This document shows, piece after piece, positions 7,908 to 17,549 of a stretch of DNA of 64,000 nt. The first letter of the stretch is position 1. The number at the start of each line of letters is the position of its first letter. The stretch lies in contig NZ_JAKZGP010000011.1 of NCBI RefSeq assembly GCF_022549775.1, positions 1 to 64,000 of the forward strand, in the 5' to 3' direction. The notes below the pieces were generated by a model. The model worked only from the letters and a program-made list of their open reading frames with translations. It was not told the origin of the DNA and searched no databases. The translations under genes and the position numbers were made by a program. Origin of the DNA: Belliella filtrata. Its GTDB lineage: Bacteria; Bacteroidota; Bacteroidia; Cytophagales; Cyclobacteriaceae.

Positions 7908-10127
7908 TCATGAGAAATACTCCCTCAATGGCAATTCATAAATCCTTTTCCCTAGGTGATTTGATACTGCGTTGACTATAGCGGCAGCAACAGGGCCTTG
8001 GGCAGCCTCGCCTGCTCCTAGTGGTTTTTCTTCAGGTCGATTAATGATGTGGACTTCGATTTCGGGAATATCATTAGCTCTAAATATGGGGTAAGAGTTC
8101 CAGTCTGTGCTGATAATTTCTTTTTCGTTGTATTGCACCGACTCCAGTATCGTCCAACTGGCAGATTGTATCATTCCACCTTCAGTCTGATTGATCAAGC
8201 CGTCAGGATTGATGCATTGTCCAGCTTCTATTACGCCGATCATTTTCTTGATTTTTAGTTTTTCTCCTTCATTTTCTAAGGTTACCATTACAGCAAAATA
8301 GGCTGCCGAGTTTTTGTATTGAGCGAAGGCAATACCGCATTTGGATTTTGTTTCGTCGGAAAGGTTATCCCAATCAGTTTTAGATTTCAATGTATTCAAA
8401 ACCTCTACAGCCCTATTGTTTTTGAGGTTTCGAATTCTAAACTCGAAAGGATCCATAGAAGCGCTACTAGCTAGCTCGTCGATAAAAGATTCCAGTGCAA
8501 AAATATTCCCATAAGCACCAAGCCCTCTAAGCGCTGAGGTTCGGAGTGGGCCTTCATAATCATTAAGCAGCAAGGCCTTGTCAGCGATGTCGTACAGGGG
8601 AGAAGCATTCCTATAAGATCCTCCAGAAAACCCTCCCTTTTTAAACTCAAATGGCTCGGCAAGATGTCTAGCCGAAACATAGTGTCCAGCATTTCCATTT
8701 GGTCTTGTGCTATGGGTATCAGACCATATTTCTGTTTTCCAAGATGTGATTTTGCCATTTTGATCCATGCCAGCTTCTAGTGTGAGCTGCATAGCACTTC
8801 CATAAGGCTCCCAGCGGTGCTCATTGTCTCGCATCCATTGAAGCCTCACGGGCTGATTGGGTAGATGCTTAGCAATCATCGCCGCTTCGGCTGAGACATC
8901 ATCAGCACTATTGTGTCCATAGCATCCTGAGCCAGGCATACCAATACATCGAATACTTTCTTTCTCTATAGAAAACAAGTCAGCTAAGGTGTTTTGCAAT
9001 GGATACACACCTTGTGTAGGTGACCAAACGGTTAATTTTTGATTGTCCCATTGGGCAACAGCACAGCCAGGCCCTGTTGACCCATGCATGGTATATGGCT
9101 TTCTATAAGTTGATTTTAGCTGATTTTTAGCTTGTTTTATCGTTTGATTGATGGTGGGGCTAGCTTCTATTTCTTTTGGTTTACTAGCTTTATTTTTCAT
9201 ATCGGAGAAAAGGTCTCCCATAGCTGGCTTAATATTGGTTGACTCCCATTTAGCGATCTCTATTATCTTTTCACGAGCTTTGATGGCTTGATATTCTCTT
9301 TTGGCCACTATAGCTACAAAACTACCGTCAACGATAATTCTTACGACTCCGGGTAGTTGAGAAATTTCACTTTCGTCTAATGCTTCTAGCTTAGCATTAT
9401 AGCTTGGAGGGTGTACTACCCTGGCATGAAGCATTCCCTCGAGTCGCAGATCATGTATGAAATGTGGCTCACCTTTAATCATTTTTGAAATGTCCGCTCT
9501 TGGAATTGATTTCCCAACAATTACATGATTACTAGGGTTTTTGATAGGGGCTTCACCAGTGATCTTGCCTTCTAGAAATTTCCCATCTAATAGTTTCCAG
9601 TAGCTGATTTTTTTGTTTTCCGGTCCATGTATTTCTCCGTTATTAACTTCTACTTGATCGATATTAACTTGCCAAAGTTTGGCAGCTTCTTGGATCAAAA
9701 AGTATTTAGCTTCTGCGGCAGCCTGTCTTATTGCACTACCACTGCCCTCTACGGAGTTGCTTCCTGCGGTATAGCCTTCGTTTGCGGTCTGAGCAGTGTC
9801 TCCATTGATGATATGGCAAATGTCAAAGGGTACTTCTAGTTCTTCTGCGGCTATTTGCATTAGTGCTGTTCTGATACCTTGTCCTAATTCCTGTTTTCCA
9901 GTCAATACCGTGACAAATCCCTCAGCATCTAATCTGATCCAAGAGTCTATAATAGCCTTTTCAGTATGAGGTCTTTCCTCAATGCCTGGATATGCACTTA
10001 AAGTGGTCTGATTTTCTGGGTTTGCACAAAACTGTAAAAATGGGAACAAATTGAAACCTATGATTAATTGACCACTAGCTTTGAGAAATGATCTTCTGTT
10101 CTGATTGTTGGTTGTGGTGTCTTTCAT
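7908..10127 (-). CDS. molybdenum hydroxylase large subunit (IorB/XdhB-like), Tat-exported
   Basis: A 739-residue molybdopterin-binding subunit of the xanthine oxidase family, of the isoquinoline 1-oxidoreductase/aldehyde dehydrogenase type. A twin-arginine signal starts at R11-R12 (RRSFLKASG), so the folded enzyme goes to the periplasm. The hallmark GAGEAAQGP near the C-terminus carries the catalytic Glu707. TGKQELGQGIRT and GSGCYGHNSADD are cofactor-binding stretches. The family oxidises aldehydes or N-heterocycles with water as oxygen donor and hands electrons through 2Fe-2S clusters. The small subunit lies six bases upstream. No cytochrome or cofactor-insertion gene is adjacent, so the acceptor is unknown. 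Confidence 0.9.
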   Translation of the reverse strand: MKDTTTNNQNRRSFLKASGQLIIGFNLFPFLQFCANPENQTTLSAYPGIEERPHTEKAIIDSWIRLDAEGFVTVLTGKQELGQGIRTALMQIAAEELEVPFDICHIINGDTAQTANEGYTAGSNSVEGSGSAIRQAAAEAKYFLIQEAAKLWQVNIDQVEVNNGEIHGPENKKISYWKLLDGKFLEGKITGEAPIKNPSNHVIVGKSIPRADISKMIKGEPHFIHDLRLEGMLHARVVHPPSYNAKLEALDESEISQLPGVVRIIVDGSFVAIVAKREYQAIKAREKIIEIAKWESTNIKPAMGDLFSDMKNKASKPKEIEASPTINQTIKQAKNQLKSTYRKPYTMHGSTGPGCAVAQWDNQKLTVWSPTQGVYPLQNTLADLFSIEKESIRCIGMPGSGCYGHNSADDVSAEAAMIAKHLPNQPVRLQWMRDNEHRWEPYGSAMQLTLEAGMDQNGKITSWKTEIWSDTHSTRPNGNAGHYVSARHLAEPFEFKKGGFSGGSYRNASPLYDIADKALLLNDYEGPLRTSALRGLGAYGNIFALESFIDELASSASMDPFEFRIRNLKNNRAVEVLNTLKSKTDWDNLSDETKSKCGIAFAQYKNSAAYFAVMVTLENEGEKLKIKKMIGVIEAGQCINPDGLINQTEGGMIQSASWTILESVQYNEKEIISTDWNSYPIFRANDIPEIEVHIINRPEEKPLGAGEAAQGPVAAAIVNAVSNHLGKRIYELPLREYFS

Positions 10128-10133
10128 CTCTTA

Positions 10134-10595
10134 TTATTTTTGGGATATAGCATTTTCTACAGCTTTTATAAATCTGGGGTGGGTACCACATCTACAGATT
10201 ACTTGTTGTAGTGCATCCTTGATTTGAGATTTATTAGGTTGGGGATTATTTCGTAAAAGGGCAACAGCTGATATCAGCATGCCATTTAAGCAATACCCAC
10301 ATTGAGCTGCCTGTGCTTCAAAAAAAGCTTTCTGAACTGCATGGAGCTTATTGTTTTGAGATAGGTGTTCAATAGTTTCAATGTTTTTACCTTCAAAAGA
10401 TTCACAAGCGTTCATGCAAGTGGGTTCGGCTTGATTATCTACCAATACCACGCATGCCCCGCATTGATGAAGTCCACATCCATATTTTGCACCAGACAAT
10501 TTGAACTCCTCCCTCAACACATAGAGTAATGGTTCTTTTGGATCAAGTTCATGCTTGGTTTTTTTACCGTTTACTGTAAGTGTGACTGTTTTCAT
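10134..10595 (-). CDS. 2Fe-2S small subunit of molybdenum hydroxylase (IorA-like)
   Basis: A 153-residue protein with two 2Fe-2S domains. The N-terminal ferredoxin-like domain has Cys40, Cys45, Cys48 and Cys60. The helical second domain has Cys99 and Cys102 (CGYC) and Cys134 and Cys136 (CRCG). It transfers electrons from the molybdenum centre in the partner encoded six bases downstream. It has no signal of its own and would be carried out by the Tat signal of the large subunit, as known for this family. Length is normal. Confidence 0.93.
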   Translation of the reverse strand: MKTVTLTVNGKKTKHELDPKEPLLYVLREEFKLSGAKYGCGLHQCGACVVLVDNQAEPTCMNACESFEGKNIETIEHLSQNNKLHAVQKAFFEAQAAQCGYCLNGMLISAVALLRNNPQPNKSQIKDALQQVICRCGTHPRFIKAVENAISQK

Positions 10596-10602
10596 AGTTT
10601 AA

Positions 10603-10634
10603 CAAATGTCGTTTTTCATGAAGGAGATTTTCAA
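10603..10634 (-). promoter_or_regulatory. possible promoter of the molybdenum hydroxylase operon
   Basis: On the minus strand, GACATTTG (10610-10603) is one base from the TAnnTTTG element, with TTG 21 bases upstream. It would start transcription only a few bases before the ATG at 10595. Confidence 0.35.
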
Positions 10635-10810
10635 CTATTAATATACTTAATATAAGCCATATTAGGCAGAAGTGTTTTGAAGAGAGGGGGATATGTATTG
10701 TCAGTGGGTGACAATATCAAATTTTCTTTTAAAAGTGTAGATCTGGCAATGATGTAAATTGATGCTTGGCAATGAGGAATGATCAAAAAGTGTATCGAAT
10801 AGAAACAAAA

Positions 10811-10839
10811 AAAGCACTTCCTATTAAGAAGTGCTTTTG
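10811..10839 (-). terminator. terminator of tRNA-Cys
   Basis: On the minus strand AAAAGCACTTC pairs with GAAGTGCTTTT around a seven-base loop, followed by a T run. It begins immediately after the tRNA 3' end. Confidence 0.9.
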
Positions 10840-10910
10840 AGGTCGAGAGCGGATTCGAACCGCTGTACAAGGTTTTGCAGACCTCTGCCTAGCCACTCGG
10901 CCACCCGACC
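10840..10910 (-). tRNA. tRNA-Cys (GCA anticodon)
   Basis: The minus strand folds as a 71-base tRNA. The seven-pair acceptor stem (GGTCGGG with CTCGACC) has one G-T pair, the D arm has GGCCGAGTGGCTAGGC, and the anticodon loop reads CTGCAAA with GCA. The T arm contains GGTTCGAATCC, and there is no long variable arm. The discriminator base is U, as in known cysteine tRNAs. The CCA end is not encoded and must be added. It has its own promoter and terminator. Confidence 0.95.
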
Positions 10911-10927
10911 ATTGTGTAAATGAAATG

Positions 10928-10958
10928 CAAATGTAGGTATAATCTCAAATTTTCCAAA
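10928..10958 (-). promoter_or_regulatory. tRNA-Cys promoter
   Basis: On the minus strand TTTG (10958-10955), a 19-base spacer and TACATTTG (10935-10928) match the Bacteroidota housekeeping sigma consensus exactly. The predicted start is about ten bases before the mature tRNA. Confidence 0.8.
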
Positions 10959-11159
10959 AAATGATTTAAATTTTATATAAATGAAAAATTTGTAAGTGAA
11001 AGGATTTCTCCGTTCATCCAAATTCCGCAAACAAAGATTTATTTATAAAGATTCTAAATTAATATTAAAATGATATTATTGATCATAATTAATTGATAGA
11101 CAAATAAATACGATATACTATCAGCTTAGAGTACTTCATATTCAAGAAATGTAATCAAG

Positions 11160-11190
11160 TTTGAAATGTAGAATTGGGGTAGTACATTTG
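11160..11190 (+). promoter_or_regulatory. promoter of the act-cox cluster
   Basis: TTTG at 11160-11163, a 19-base spacer and TACATTTG at 11183-11190 match the consensus exactly. Predicted start near 11196, leaving a leader of about 44 bases before actA. It is the only strong promoter I find before the 16-gene run. Confidence 0.8.
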
Positions 11191-11239
11191 CACTGTTTAT
11201 TTAAAAACCGTGAATTAAACTGTTTAATAAGTAATAAAT

Positions 11240-12499
11240 ATGTCAATCAAACGCTCATTATTAAGTGTTCCCTTAAGAATTAGCACGCTGGCAATGGTGT
11301 TATTCCTAATGATAGGAGCACAAGCCTTCGCTGCTCATCCTGATGTTTCTGACAGTGAAGAAGCCATTGCAGCGGGTAAAACCCTCTTCAATGCGAACTG
11401 TAAGACCTGTCACAAGCTAGATCAAAAATACACCGGCCCGGCCCTTCGCGGTGTGACAGAGAGAAGAACCATAGATTGGGCGAAGAATTTCATTAAGAAT
11501 TCAAGCGCATTAATAGCTTCTGGGGATGCTCAGGCAGTAGCTATTTACAAGGAGTTCAATAACCTTGCCATGCCTTCTCACACTTTCCTTAGCGATACAG
11601 ATTTGGAAAATCTTCTTTCATATATTGAATATGGAGATAAGGGATCATCTGATGCTGAAGCTAGTGCAGGTGAAGGATCTGAAGCTTCTTCAGGTGGTTC
11701 AGGTGTGCCAAGTGAATATTTGACGATCATCATTTCAGTGATGGTTGTTGTGTTGTTATTGATTTTGATCGTTCTTGGATTGATCATTTCAGTATTGACA
11801 AAATACTTGAATAATCAGAATTTGGACGAAGATGAAAAGGAATTCATCAACCAGAAGTTTGATTTCGGTAAGATCTTAAAAAGTGACGCTTTTGTGATAA
11901 TCGTTACGGCATTAGTTATTGCTTTAGTAGCAAAAACAGCAATCGACGGTTTGTATAGCGTTGGTATCCAACAAGGATATGCTCCAAAGCAGCCAATTGC
12001 TTTCTCTCACCAATTGCACGCAGGTCAATATGAGATCGAATGTCAGTATTGTCATACTGGTGTAGAGCTTGGCAAATCTGCAAACATCCCTTCTGCAAAT
12101 ATTTGTATGAACTGTCACACCCATATCCAAAATGTGGAAGGCAAAGATGGTATTTCTCCAGAAATTCAAAAAATCTACAATGCGGTAGAGAATAATGAGC
12201 CTATTGAGTGGGTAAGAATTCATAACCTACCTGATTTGGCCTATTTCAATCACGCGCAGCACGTGGCAGTAGGTGGTATCGATTGTCAAACATGTCACGG
12301 ACAAATCCAAGAGATGGAGGTCGTTCATCAGCATAGTTCATTGACAATGGGTTGGTGTATAGACTGTCACAGACAGACCAACATCAATACAGCAGGTAAT
12401 GAGTATTATGATAAATTAGTGCAGCTACATTCAGATAGCAAGAACGCCTTGAAGGTGAAAGATATCGGTGGCTTGGAATGTGCTAAGTGTCACTATTAA
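11240..12499 (+). CDS. actA: Alternative Complex III subunit ActA, multiheme cytochrome c
   Basis: A 419-residue membrane-anchored cytochrome with six CxxCH motifs. The first (Cys54) lies in a class I-like domain after a signal/anchor at about 15-32. A Ser/Gly/Glu-rich linker and a transmembrane helix (about 157-183) follow, then a second helix (about 216-233). The classic pentaheme ActA domain comes last, with CxxCH at 268, 289, 349, 373 and 414. The pentaheme part relays electrons from ActB to the cytochrome c acceptor. Well-described ActA proteins are called pentaheme, so the N-terminal single-heme domain is an addition. It opens the cluster and has its own consensus promoter. Confidence 0.95.
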   Translation: MSIKRSLLSVPLRISTLAMVLFLMIGAQAFAAHPDVSDSEEAIAAGKTLFNANCKTCHKLDQKYTGPALRGVTERRTIDWAKNFIKNSSALIASGDAQAVAIYKEFNNLAMPSHTFLSDTDLENLLSYIEYGDKGSSDAEASAGEGSEASSGGSGVPSEYLTIIISVMVVVLLLILIVLGLIISVLTKYLNNQNLDEDEKEFINQKFDFGKILKSDAFVIIVTALVIALVAKTAIDGLYSVGIQQGYAPKQPIAFSHQLHAGQYEIECQYCHTGVELGKSANIPSANICMNCHTHIQNVEGKDGISPEIQKIYNAVENNEPIEWVRIHNLPDLAYFNHAQHVAVGGIDCQTCHGQIQEMEVVHQHSSLTMGWCIDCHRQTNINTAGNEYYDKLVQLHSDSKNALKVKDIGGLECAKCHY

Positions 12500-12536
12500 T
12501 TAAATCAATTGAGAACCTACTTTTCTTGAATATAAA

Positions 12537-15500
12537 ATGAAAGAAAATAACAAGACATATTGGAAAGGAATTGAACAATTAACAAACGATCCTGAGTTTG
12601 TTAAAAATGCAGATAAGGAATTTCCTGAGTTTGCATCCTCTGGAAGCGGTGAAGAAGGCCCTTCAAGAAGAGATTTCCTAAAATTAATGGGTTTCAGTTT
12701 GGCAGCAGCCTCTTTGGCAGCTTGTGAAGCTCCAGTAAGAAAGGCGATACCTTATGTGAACAAGCCTGTAGATATAAATCCTTCTATTCCAAACTACTAC
12801 GCTTCTACATTTGCTTCTGGTGGTGATTACGCTTCCATTGTGGTGAAAACAAGAGAGGGTAGACCAATTAAAGTTGATGGAAATGAGCTTTCCTCAATCA
12901 ATGGAAAAGGTGTAAGCGCAATCGTTGAAGCTTCTGTATTGTCTTTATATGACAAGCAGAGATTAGCTGGTCCTCACATTAATGGAGAAAGGGCTGACTG
13001 GGCAAAATTGGATTCAGAAGTAAAATCTAAACTTGCATCTGCTGGAGCTGTAAAAATTGTAACCAATACAGTAATTTCCCCTTCTACTGAAGCTGCTTTG
13101 GCAAAGTTTGCTGAGGCTTTCGGTGGAGCTGAGATCATTACTTATGATCCAATATCTAATTACGGAATCACAAAAGCTGCTGAAGTAAGCTATGGTGCAG
13201 CTGCACTACCTACCTATCAGTTTGACAAAGCCAAAGTAATTGTGAGCTTTGGAGCTGACTTTTTAGGAACATGGATTTCTCCAATTGAATTTGCTAAGCA
13301 ATATGCTAAAGGCAGAAAGATCACAAAGGAGAAACCAGAAATGTCAAGACATTATCAGTTTGAATCAAACCTATCTTTGACTGGTTCAAACGCTGATTAT
13401 AGAACACCAATCAAAGCTTCTCAAAGTGGACTTGCTGTACTAGCACTTTACAATGCTATTGCTAAGAAGGCCGGTTCATCAACTTATACAGCTCCTGCTG
13501 TTGAAATTGCTAATCTTGAGAAGGCAGCAAATGAACTTTGGGCAAGTAGAGGCGCGTCTCTAGTTGTGTCAGGATCAAATGATCCTAATGTACAAGTTGT
13601 GATCAATGCTATCAATGATTTGCTAAGCAACAATGGTGTCACAGTAGATTACTCTAAGCCTTCTTACTTTAGAAAAGGAGATGATGCTAGAATGAATCAA
13701 TTTGTAGCTGATTTGAATGCAGGTAGAGTAGGTGGAGTTGTGTTTTACAACTGTAACCCTGCCTATGATTTTGCAAAGGGTGCCGAATTGGCTGCTGGAA
13801 TTGCAAAAGCCAAAGTCTCAGTGGCAACGAATGGTACCATGGATGAAACAGCTTCTTTGGTACAATATGTAGCTCCAGATCACCATTATTTAGAGTCTTG
13901 GAATGATTTCAATCCAAGAAAAGGTGAGTATTCATTGTCTCAACCTACTATTTCTCCACTTTTTGATACAAGACAAGCGCAAGATAGCTTCCTAACTTGG
14001 TCAGGAGACACTACAAGTTATTACGATTTTTTACAAGAAAACTGGAGATCAAGTGTCTTTGGAACTCAGTCTGAAACCTCGAATTTCCAAGAATTCTGGG
14101 ATAGATCATTATTCAATGGTGTATATAGCATAGCCTCTGAGTCTGTAGCATCTTCAGCACTTGGAGATATTTCAGCTGCTGCATCAGCTATAGCTAAGGC
14201 TTACAAAGCTGATAATACAGGTACTGAGTTAGTGGTTTACACGAAGATTGGTATAGGTAATGGTACTTTTGCCAACAATCCTTGGCTTCAAGAAATGTCT
14301 GATCCAATTTCAAAGGCTACTTGGGATAACTATTTGACAGTTTCTCAAAAGTGGGCTAATGATAACGGCTTGAAGATGTTTGAAGGAGCAACTCAGAAAG
14401 CAAAGCTTACCGTAGGTGATAAATCTGTGATTGTTCCTGTGCTCGTACAGCCAGGACAAGCTAATGGAACTGTTGGTTTGGCATTAGGTTATGGTAGAAC
14501 AAAGGCAGGTAGAGTTGCAAATGGAGTAGGTGTAAACGCATACGAACTACTTAGCCTGAAAGATGGATTTGTGAATTTTGCTGTTACAGAAGGAGTATCA
14601 GTAGAGTTGACCTCAGATAAATATAAAATAGCTCAAACACAAACACATCAGACTTACATGGGTCGTGACTTTGTGGTTCAAGAGTCTATTTTACCTAAAT
14701 ATAAAGAGGATGCTTTCGCAGGAAGGTATCAACCAAAAATCTATAAAGAAGGTGAGTTTGTAAAGCCTTCAAAAATTTCTCTTTGGAAAGGACATCAATA
14801 TAGCCAGCACCACTGGGGCCTTGCTATAGACATGAACTCTTGTATTGGATGTGGAGCTTGTACCGTAGCATGTCAAGTTGAAAACAACGTGGCAGTGGTA
14901 GGTAAGCAAGAAGTTCTCAACAGAAGAGAAATGGCTTGGATCAGAATCGATCGATACTATAGCTCTGATGCTGAAGTGGGAGACAATGACGGTCTTGAGG
15001 TAGCTGCTGAAAATCCAGAAGTGGTATTCCAGCCGATGATGTGTCAGCACTGTAACAATGCTCCTTGTGAGACGGTATGTCCAGTAGCTGCTACTACACA
15101 CTCTTCAGAAGGTCTTAACCAAATGACTTACAACAGATGTATAGGTACAAGATATTGTGCAAACAACTGTCCATATAAAGTAAGAAGATTCAACTGGTTT
15201 AAATACCACGATAATAAATCATTCTCTGCTGTGAACGTAGCGCAGAACGATGATTTGGGTAAAATGGTACTTAATCCGGATGTGACTGTAAGAGCTAGAG
15301 GTGTTATAGAAAAATGCTCTATGTGTGTGCAGCGTATTCAGTCAGGTAAATTGACAGCGAAGAGAGAGAACAGAAAAGTTCAGGATGGAGAGATCAATAC
15401 TGCATGTGCAACTGCATGTCCAACTGATGCGATCGTATTCGGAGACATGAATGATCCAAACAGTAAAATTACAGCAACTTTGAAAATACAAGAAGATACA

Positions 15501-15620
15501 CTTTCTGCTACCAAAGAGGTAAATGAAGAAAGAGCGTACCACGTATTGGAAGAAGTTAACGTGAACCCGAACGTTTGGTACTTCACCAAAATCAGAAATA
15601 AGGATAAATCAGAAGCTTAA
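12537..15620 (+). CDS. actB: Alternative Complex III subunit ActB (molybdopterin-like plus Fe-S domains)
   Basis: A 1027-residue fusion. Residues 44-63 combine a Tat motif (RRDFLKLMG) with a lipobox ending at Cys63, so the mature protein is probably a periplasmic lipoprotein anchored by Cys63. The middle part (about 80-740) resembles molybdopterin oxidoreductases; in known ACIII this part has no molybdenum cofactor. The C-terminal part carries four ferredoxin-type Cys clusters beginning at C769, C836, C868 and C927, expected to hold 4Fe-4S and 3Fe-4S centres. It passes electrons from quinol oxidised at ActC to the ActA hemes. It lies 37 bases after actA. Confidence 0.97.
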   Translation: MKENNKTYWKGIEQLTNDPEFVKNADKEFPEFASSGSGEEGPSRRDFLKLMGFSLAAASLAACEAPVRKAIPYVNKPVDINPSIPNYYASTFASGGDYASIVVKTREGRPIKVDGNELSSINGKGVSAIVEASVLSLYDKQRLAGPHINGERADWAKLDSEVKSKLASAGAVKIVTNTVISPSTEAALAKFAEAFGGAEIITYDPISNYGITKAAEVSYGAAALPTYQFDKAKVIVSFGADFLGTWISPIEFAKQYAKGRKITKEKPEMSRHYQFESNLSLTGSNADYRTPIKASQSGLAVLALYNAIAKKAGSSTYTAPAVEIANLEKAANELWASRGASLVVSGSNDPNVQVVINAINDLLSNNGVTVDYSKPSYFRKGDDARMNQFVADLNAGRVGGVVFYNCNPAYDFAKGAELAAGIAKAKVSVATNGTMDETASLVQYVAPDHHYLESWNDFNPRKGEYSLSQPTISPLFDTRQAQDSFLTWSGDTTSYYDFLQENWRSSVFGTQSETSNFQEFWDRSLFNGVYSIASESVASSALGDISAAASAIAKAYKADNTGTELVVYTKIGIGNGTFANNPWLQEMSDPISKATWDNYLTVSQKWANDNGLKMFEGATQKAKLTVGDKSVIVPVLVQPGQANGTVGLALGYGRTKAGRVANGVGVNAYELLSLKDGFVNFAVTEGVSVELTSDKYKIAQTQTHQTYMGRDFVVQESILPKYKEDAFAGRYQPKIYKEGEFVKPSKISLWKGHQYSQHHWGLAIDMNSCIGCGACTVACQVENNVAVVGKQEVLNRREMAWIRIDRYYSSDAEVGDNDGLEVAAENPEVVFQPMMCQHCNNAPCETVCPVAATTHSSEGLNQMTYNRCIGTRYCANNCPYKVRRFNWFKYHDNKSFSAVNVAQNDDLGKMVLNPDVTVRARGVIEKCSMCVQRIQSGKLTAKRENRKVQDGEINTACATACPTDAIVFGDMNDPNSKITATLKIQEDTLSATKEVNEERAYHVLEEVNVNPNVWYFTKIRNKDKSEA

Positions 15621-15638
15621 TAAATAATTTTATAAGAT

Positions 15639-17003
15639 ATGCAGGTTACTTCATCCGTACGTGAGCCGCTGATTACAGGCGGAAAAACCTTAAAAGACGT
15701 TACCCATGACGTATCAAGACAGGTAGAAGGCAAACCAACCTTGGGTTGGATACTTGGACTTTTGGTAGCAGTTGGTACATTATTATTAGGAAGTCTTGCG
15801 CTGGTAGCGACCCTTTGGGAAGGTATCGGTATGTGGGGACTTAACAAAACAATTGGTTGGGCTTGGGATATTACTAACTTCGTTTGGTGGGTTGGTATAG
15901 GTCACGCTGGTACATTGATTTCGGCAGTATTGTTGCTATTCAGACAGAAATGGAGAATGGCGATCAATAGAGCAGCAGAAGCGATGACAATCTTCGCTGT
16001 AATCTGTGCAGCGATGTTCCCAATCATTCACATGGGTAGACCATGGTTAGGTGCTTACTGGGCACTTCCACTACCGAATACATTCGGATCTTTATGGGTT
16101 AATTTTAACTCACCACTCCTTTGGGACGTGTTTGCAATTTCCACTTATTTCTCAGTTTCTTTAGTTTTCTGGTACATCGGTTTGATTCCTGATTTTGCCA
16201 CAATTAGAGATAGAGCTACTGGTTTGAGAAGAACAATTTATGGAGCACTTTCCTTTGGTTGGGACGGCGCTGCTAAGACTTGGAGCAGATACGAATCAGT
16301 TGCTTTGATCTTGGCTGGTTTGGCTACACCTCTAGTACTTTCTGTGCACACTATTGTATCCTTTGATTTTGCAACTTCTGTTATCCCTGGTTGGCACACA
16401 ACAATCTTCCCTCCTTATTTCGTTGCGGGTGCGATTTTCTCTGGCTTTGCCATGGTATTGACCTTGATGATCATCACTAGGAAGGTGTTTAAATTAGAAG
16501 ATTACATTACTATAGGACACATTGAGTTGATGAACATCGTAATCATCATTACTGGTTCAATTGTAGGTATAGCTTATATTACTGAATTCTTTATAGCTTG
16601 GTATTCTGGCGTAGCAGCCGAGCAGTACGCTTTCATGAATAGAGCTTTTGGACCTTATGCTTGGGCATATTGGTCAATGATGACGTGTAACGTAATCTCT
16701 CCACAGCTTTTCTGGTTTAAGAAAATCAGGACTTCTATTGTAGCTACTTTTGCACTTTCAATTGTAGTGAATATAGGTATGTGGTTTGAACGATTTGTAA
16801 TTATTGTTACATCACTTCACAGAGATTATTTACCATCTTCTTGGGCGATGTTCTATCCAACTTTGTCAGATATAGGTGTGTATTTATTCACCTTTGGTTT
16901 GTTCTTTACTTTGTTCTTATTGTTTGCTAAATTCTTCCCAGTAATCAACATGGCAGAGGTTAAGTCAATTGTTAAGTCTTCATCAGAAAAAGTAAATAAA
17001 TAA
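15639..17003 (+). CDS. actC: Alternative Complex III subunit ActC, NrfD-like
   Basis: A 454-residue integral membrane protein with about ten transmembrane helices, of the NrfD/PsrC family. [18 protein letters not shown] and the IHMGRPW stretch are family-typical; the latter lies near the quinol site in homologues. ActC binds and oxidises menaquinol and couples it to proton handling. It lies between actB and actD, two bases from actD. Confidence 0.96.
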   Translation: MQVTSSVREPLITGGKTLKDVTHDVSRQVEGKPTLGWILGLLVAVGTLLLGSLALVATLWEGIGMWGLNKTIGWAWDITNFVWWVGIGHAGTLISAVLLLFRQKWRMAINRAAEAMTIFAVICAAMFPIIHMGRPWLGAYWALPLPNTFGSLWVNFNSPLLWDVFAISTYFSVSLVFWYIGLIPDFATIRDRATGLRRTIYGALSFGWDGAAKTWSRYESVALILAGLATPLVLSVHTIVSFDFATSVIPGWHTTIFPPYFVAGAIFSGFAMVLTLMIITRKVFKLEDYITIGHIELMNIVIIITGSIVGIAYITEFFIAWYSGVAAEQYAFMNRAFGPYAWAYWSMMTCNVISPQLFWFKKIRTSIVATFALSIVVNIGMWFERFVIIVTSLHRDYLPSSWAMFYPTLSDIGVYLFTFGLFFTLFLLFAKFFPVINMAEVKSIVKSSSEKVNK

Positions 17004-17005
17004 TC

Positions 17006-17536
17006 ATGGAAAGAGATAAGAATTTTGTCCTCGGTGTATTTGATGATGAGGATGTATTATTAGATGCTATTACCAAAGTGAGAGGTAATGGAGTGAAGAT
17101 TCATGAAGTTTATTCACCTTTCCCAGTTCACGGTATAGATGATGTACTTGGTTACAAAAGAAGTAAATTACCTATTGCAGCTTTTTTGTTTGGTTTATTA
17201 GGTACTACTTTGGCTTTGACCATGCAGTTTTACATGATGAAATTTGACTGGCCAATGATCATAGGTGGTAAAGACCATGCGGCATTTCCTGATTTCATTC
17301 CCGTTACCTTTGAATTAACAGTACTTCTTGCGGCTTTTGGGATGTGTGGAGTATTCTTTGTTTCTTCTAATCTTAAGCCTTGGGCTCAGCCTAGGATATT
17401 TGATCTTAGAATTACAGATGATAAGCATGTAGTAGCGATTGATTTGGCAACTAATGCTGGTCTTGGAGAAGAAAAAATCGGAGATATTTTGAAATCTTCT
17501 GGAGCATCCGAGGTAAATAAAAAAAGTTTTGAATAG
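17006..17536 (+). CDS. actD: Alternative Complex III subunit ActD (DUF3341)
   Basis: A 176-residue protein with a cytoplasmic N-terminal domain, two transmembrane helices (about 50-75 and 95-120) and a short C-terminal domain. FVLGVFDDEDVLLDAI and VYSPFPVHGID are the usual DUF3341 signature. It is a structural subunit of ACIII without cofactors. Order and spacing are the standard act order. Confidence 0.95.
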   Translation: MERDKNFVLGVFDDEDVLLDAITKVRGNGVKIHEVYSPFPVHGIDDVLGYKRSKLPIAAFLFGLLGTTLALTMQFYMMKFDWPMIIGGKDHAAFPDFIPVTFELTVLLAAFGMCGVFFVSSNLKPWAQPRIFDLRITDDKHVVAIDLATNAGLGEEKIGDILKSSGASEVNKKSFE

Positions 17537-17549
17537 TAACTCAGACAAT

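Larger units (their letters stand above)
10911..11239. other. divergent regulatory region between tRNA-Cys and actA
   Basis: About 330 bases with no gene. It holds the tRNA promoter at the left, the act promoter at the right, and between them (about 10960-11155) very AT-rich sequence with no open frame worth calling and no clear operator palindrome. Confidence 0.7.
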
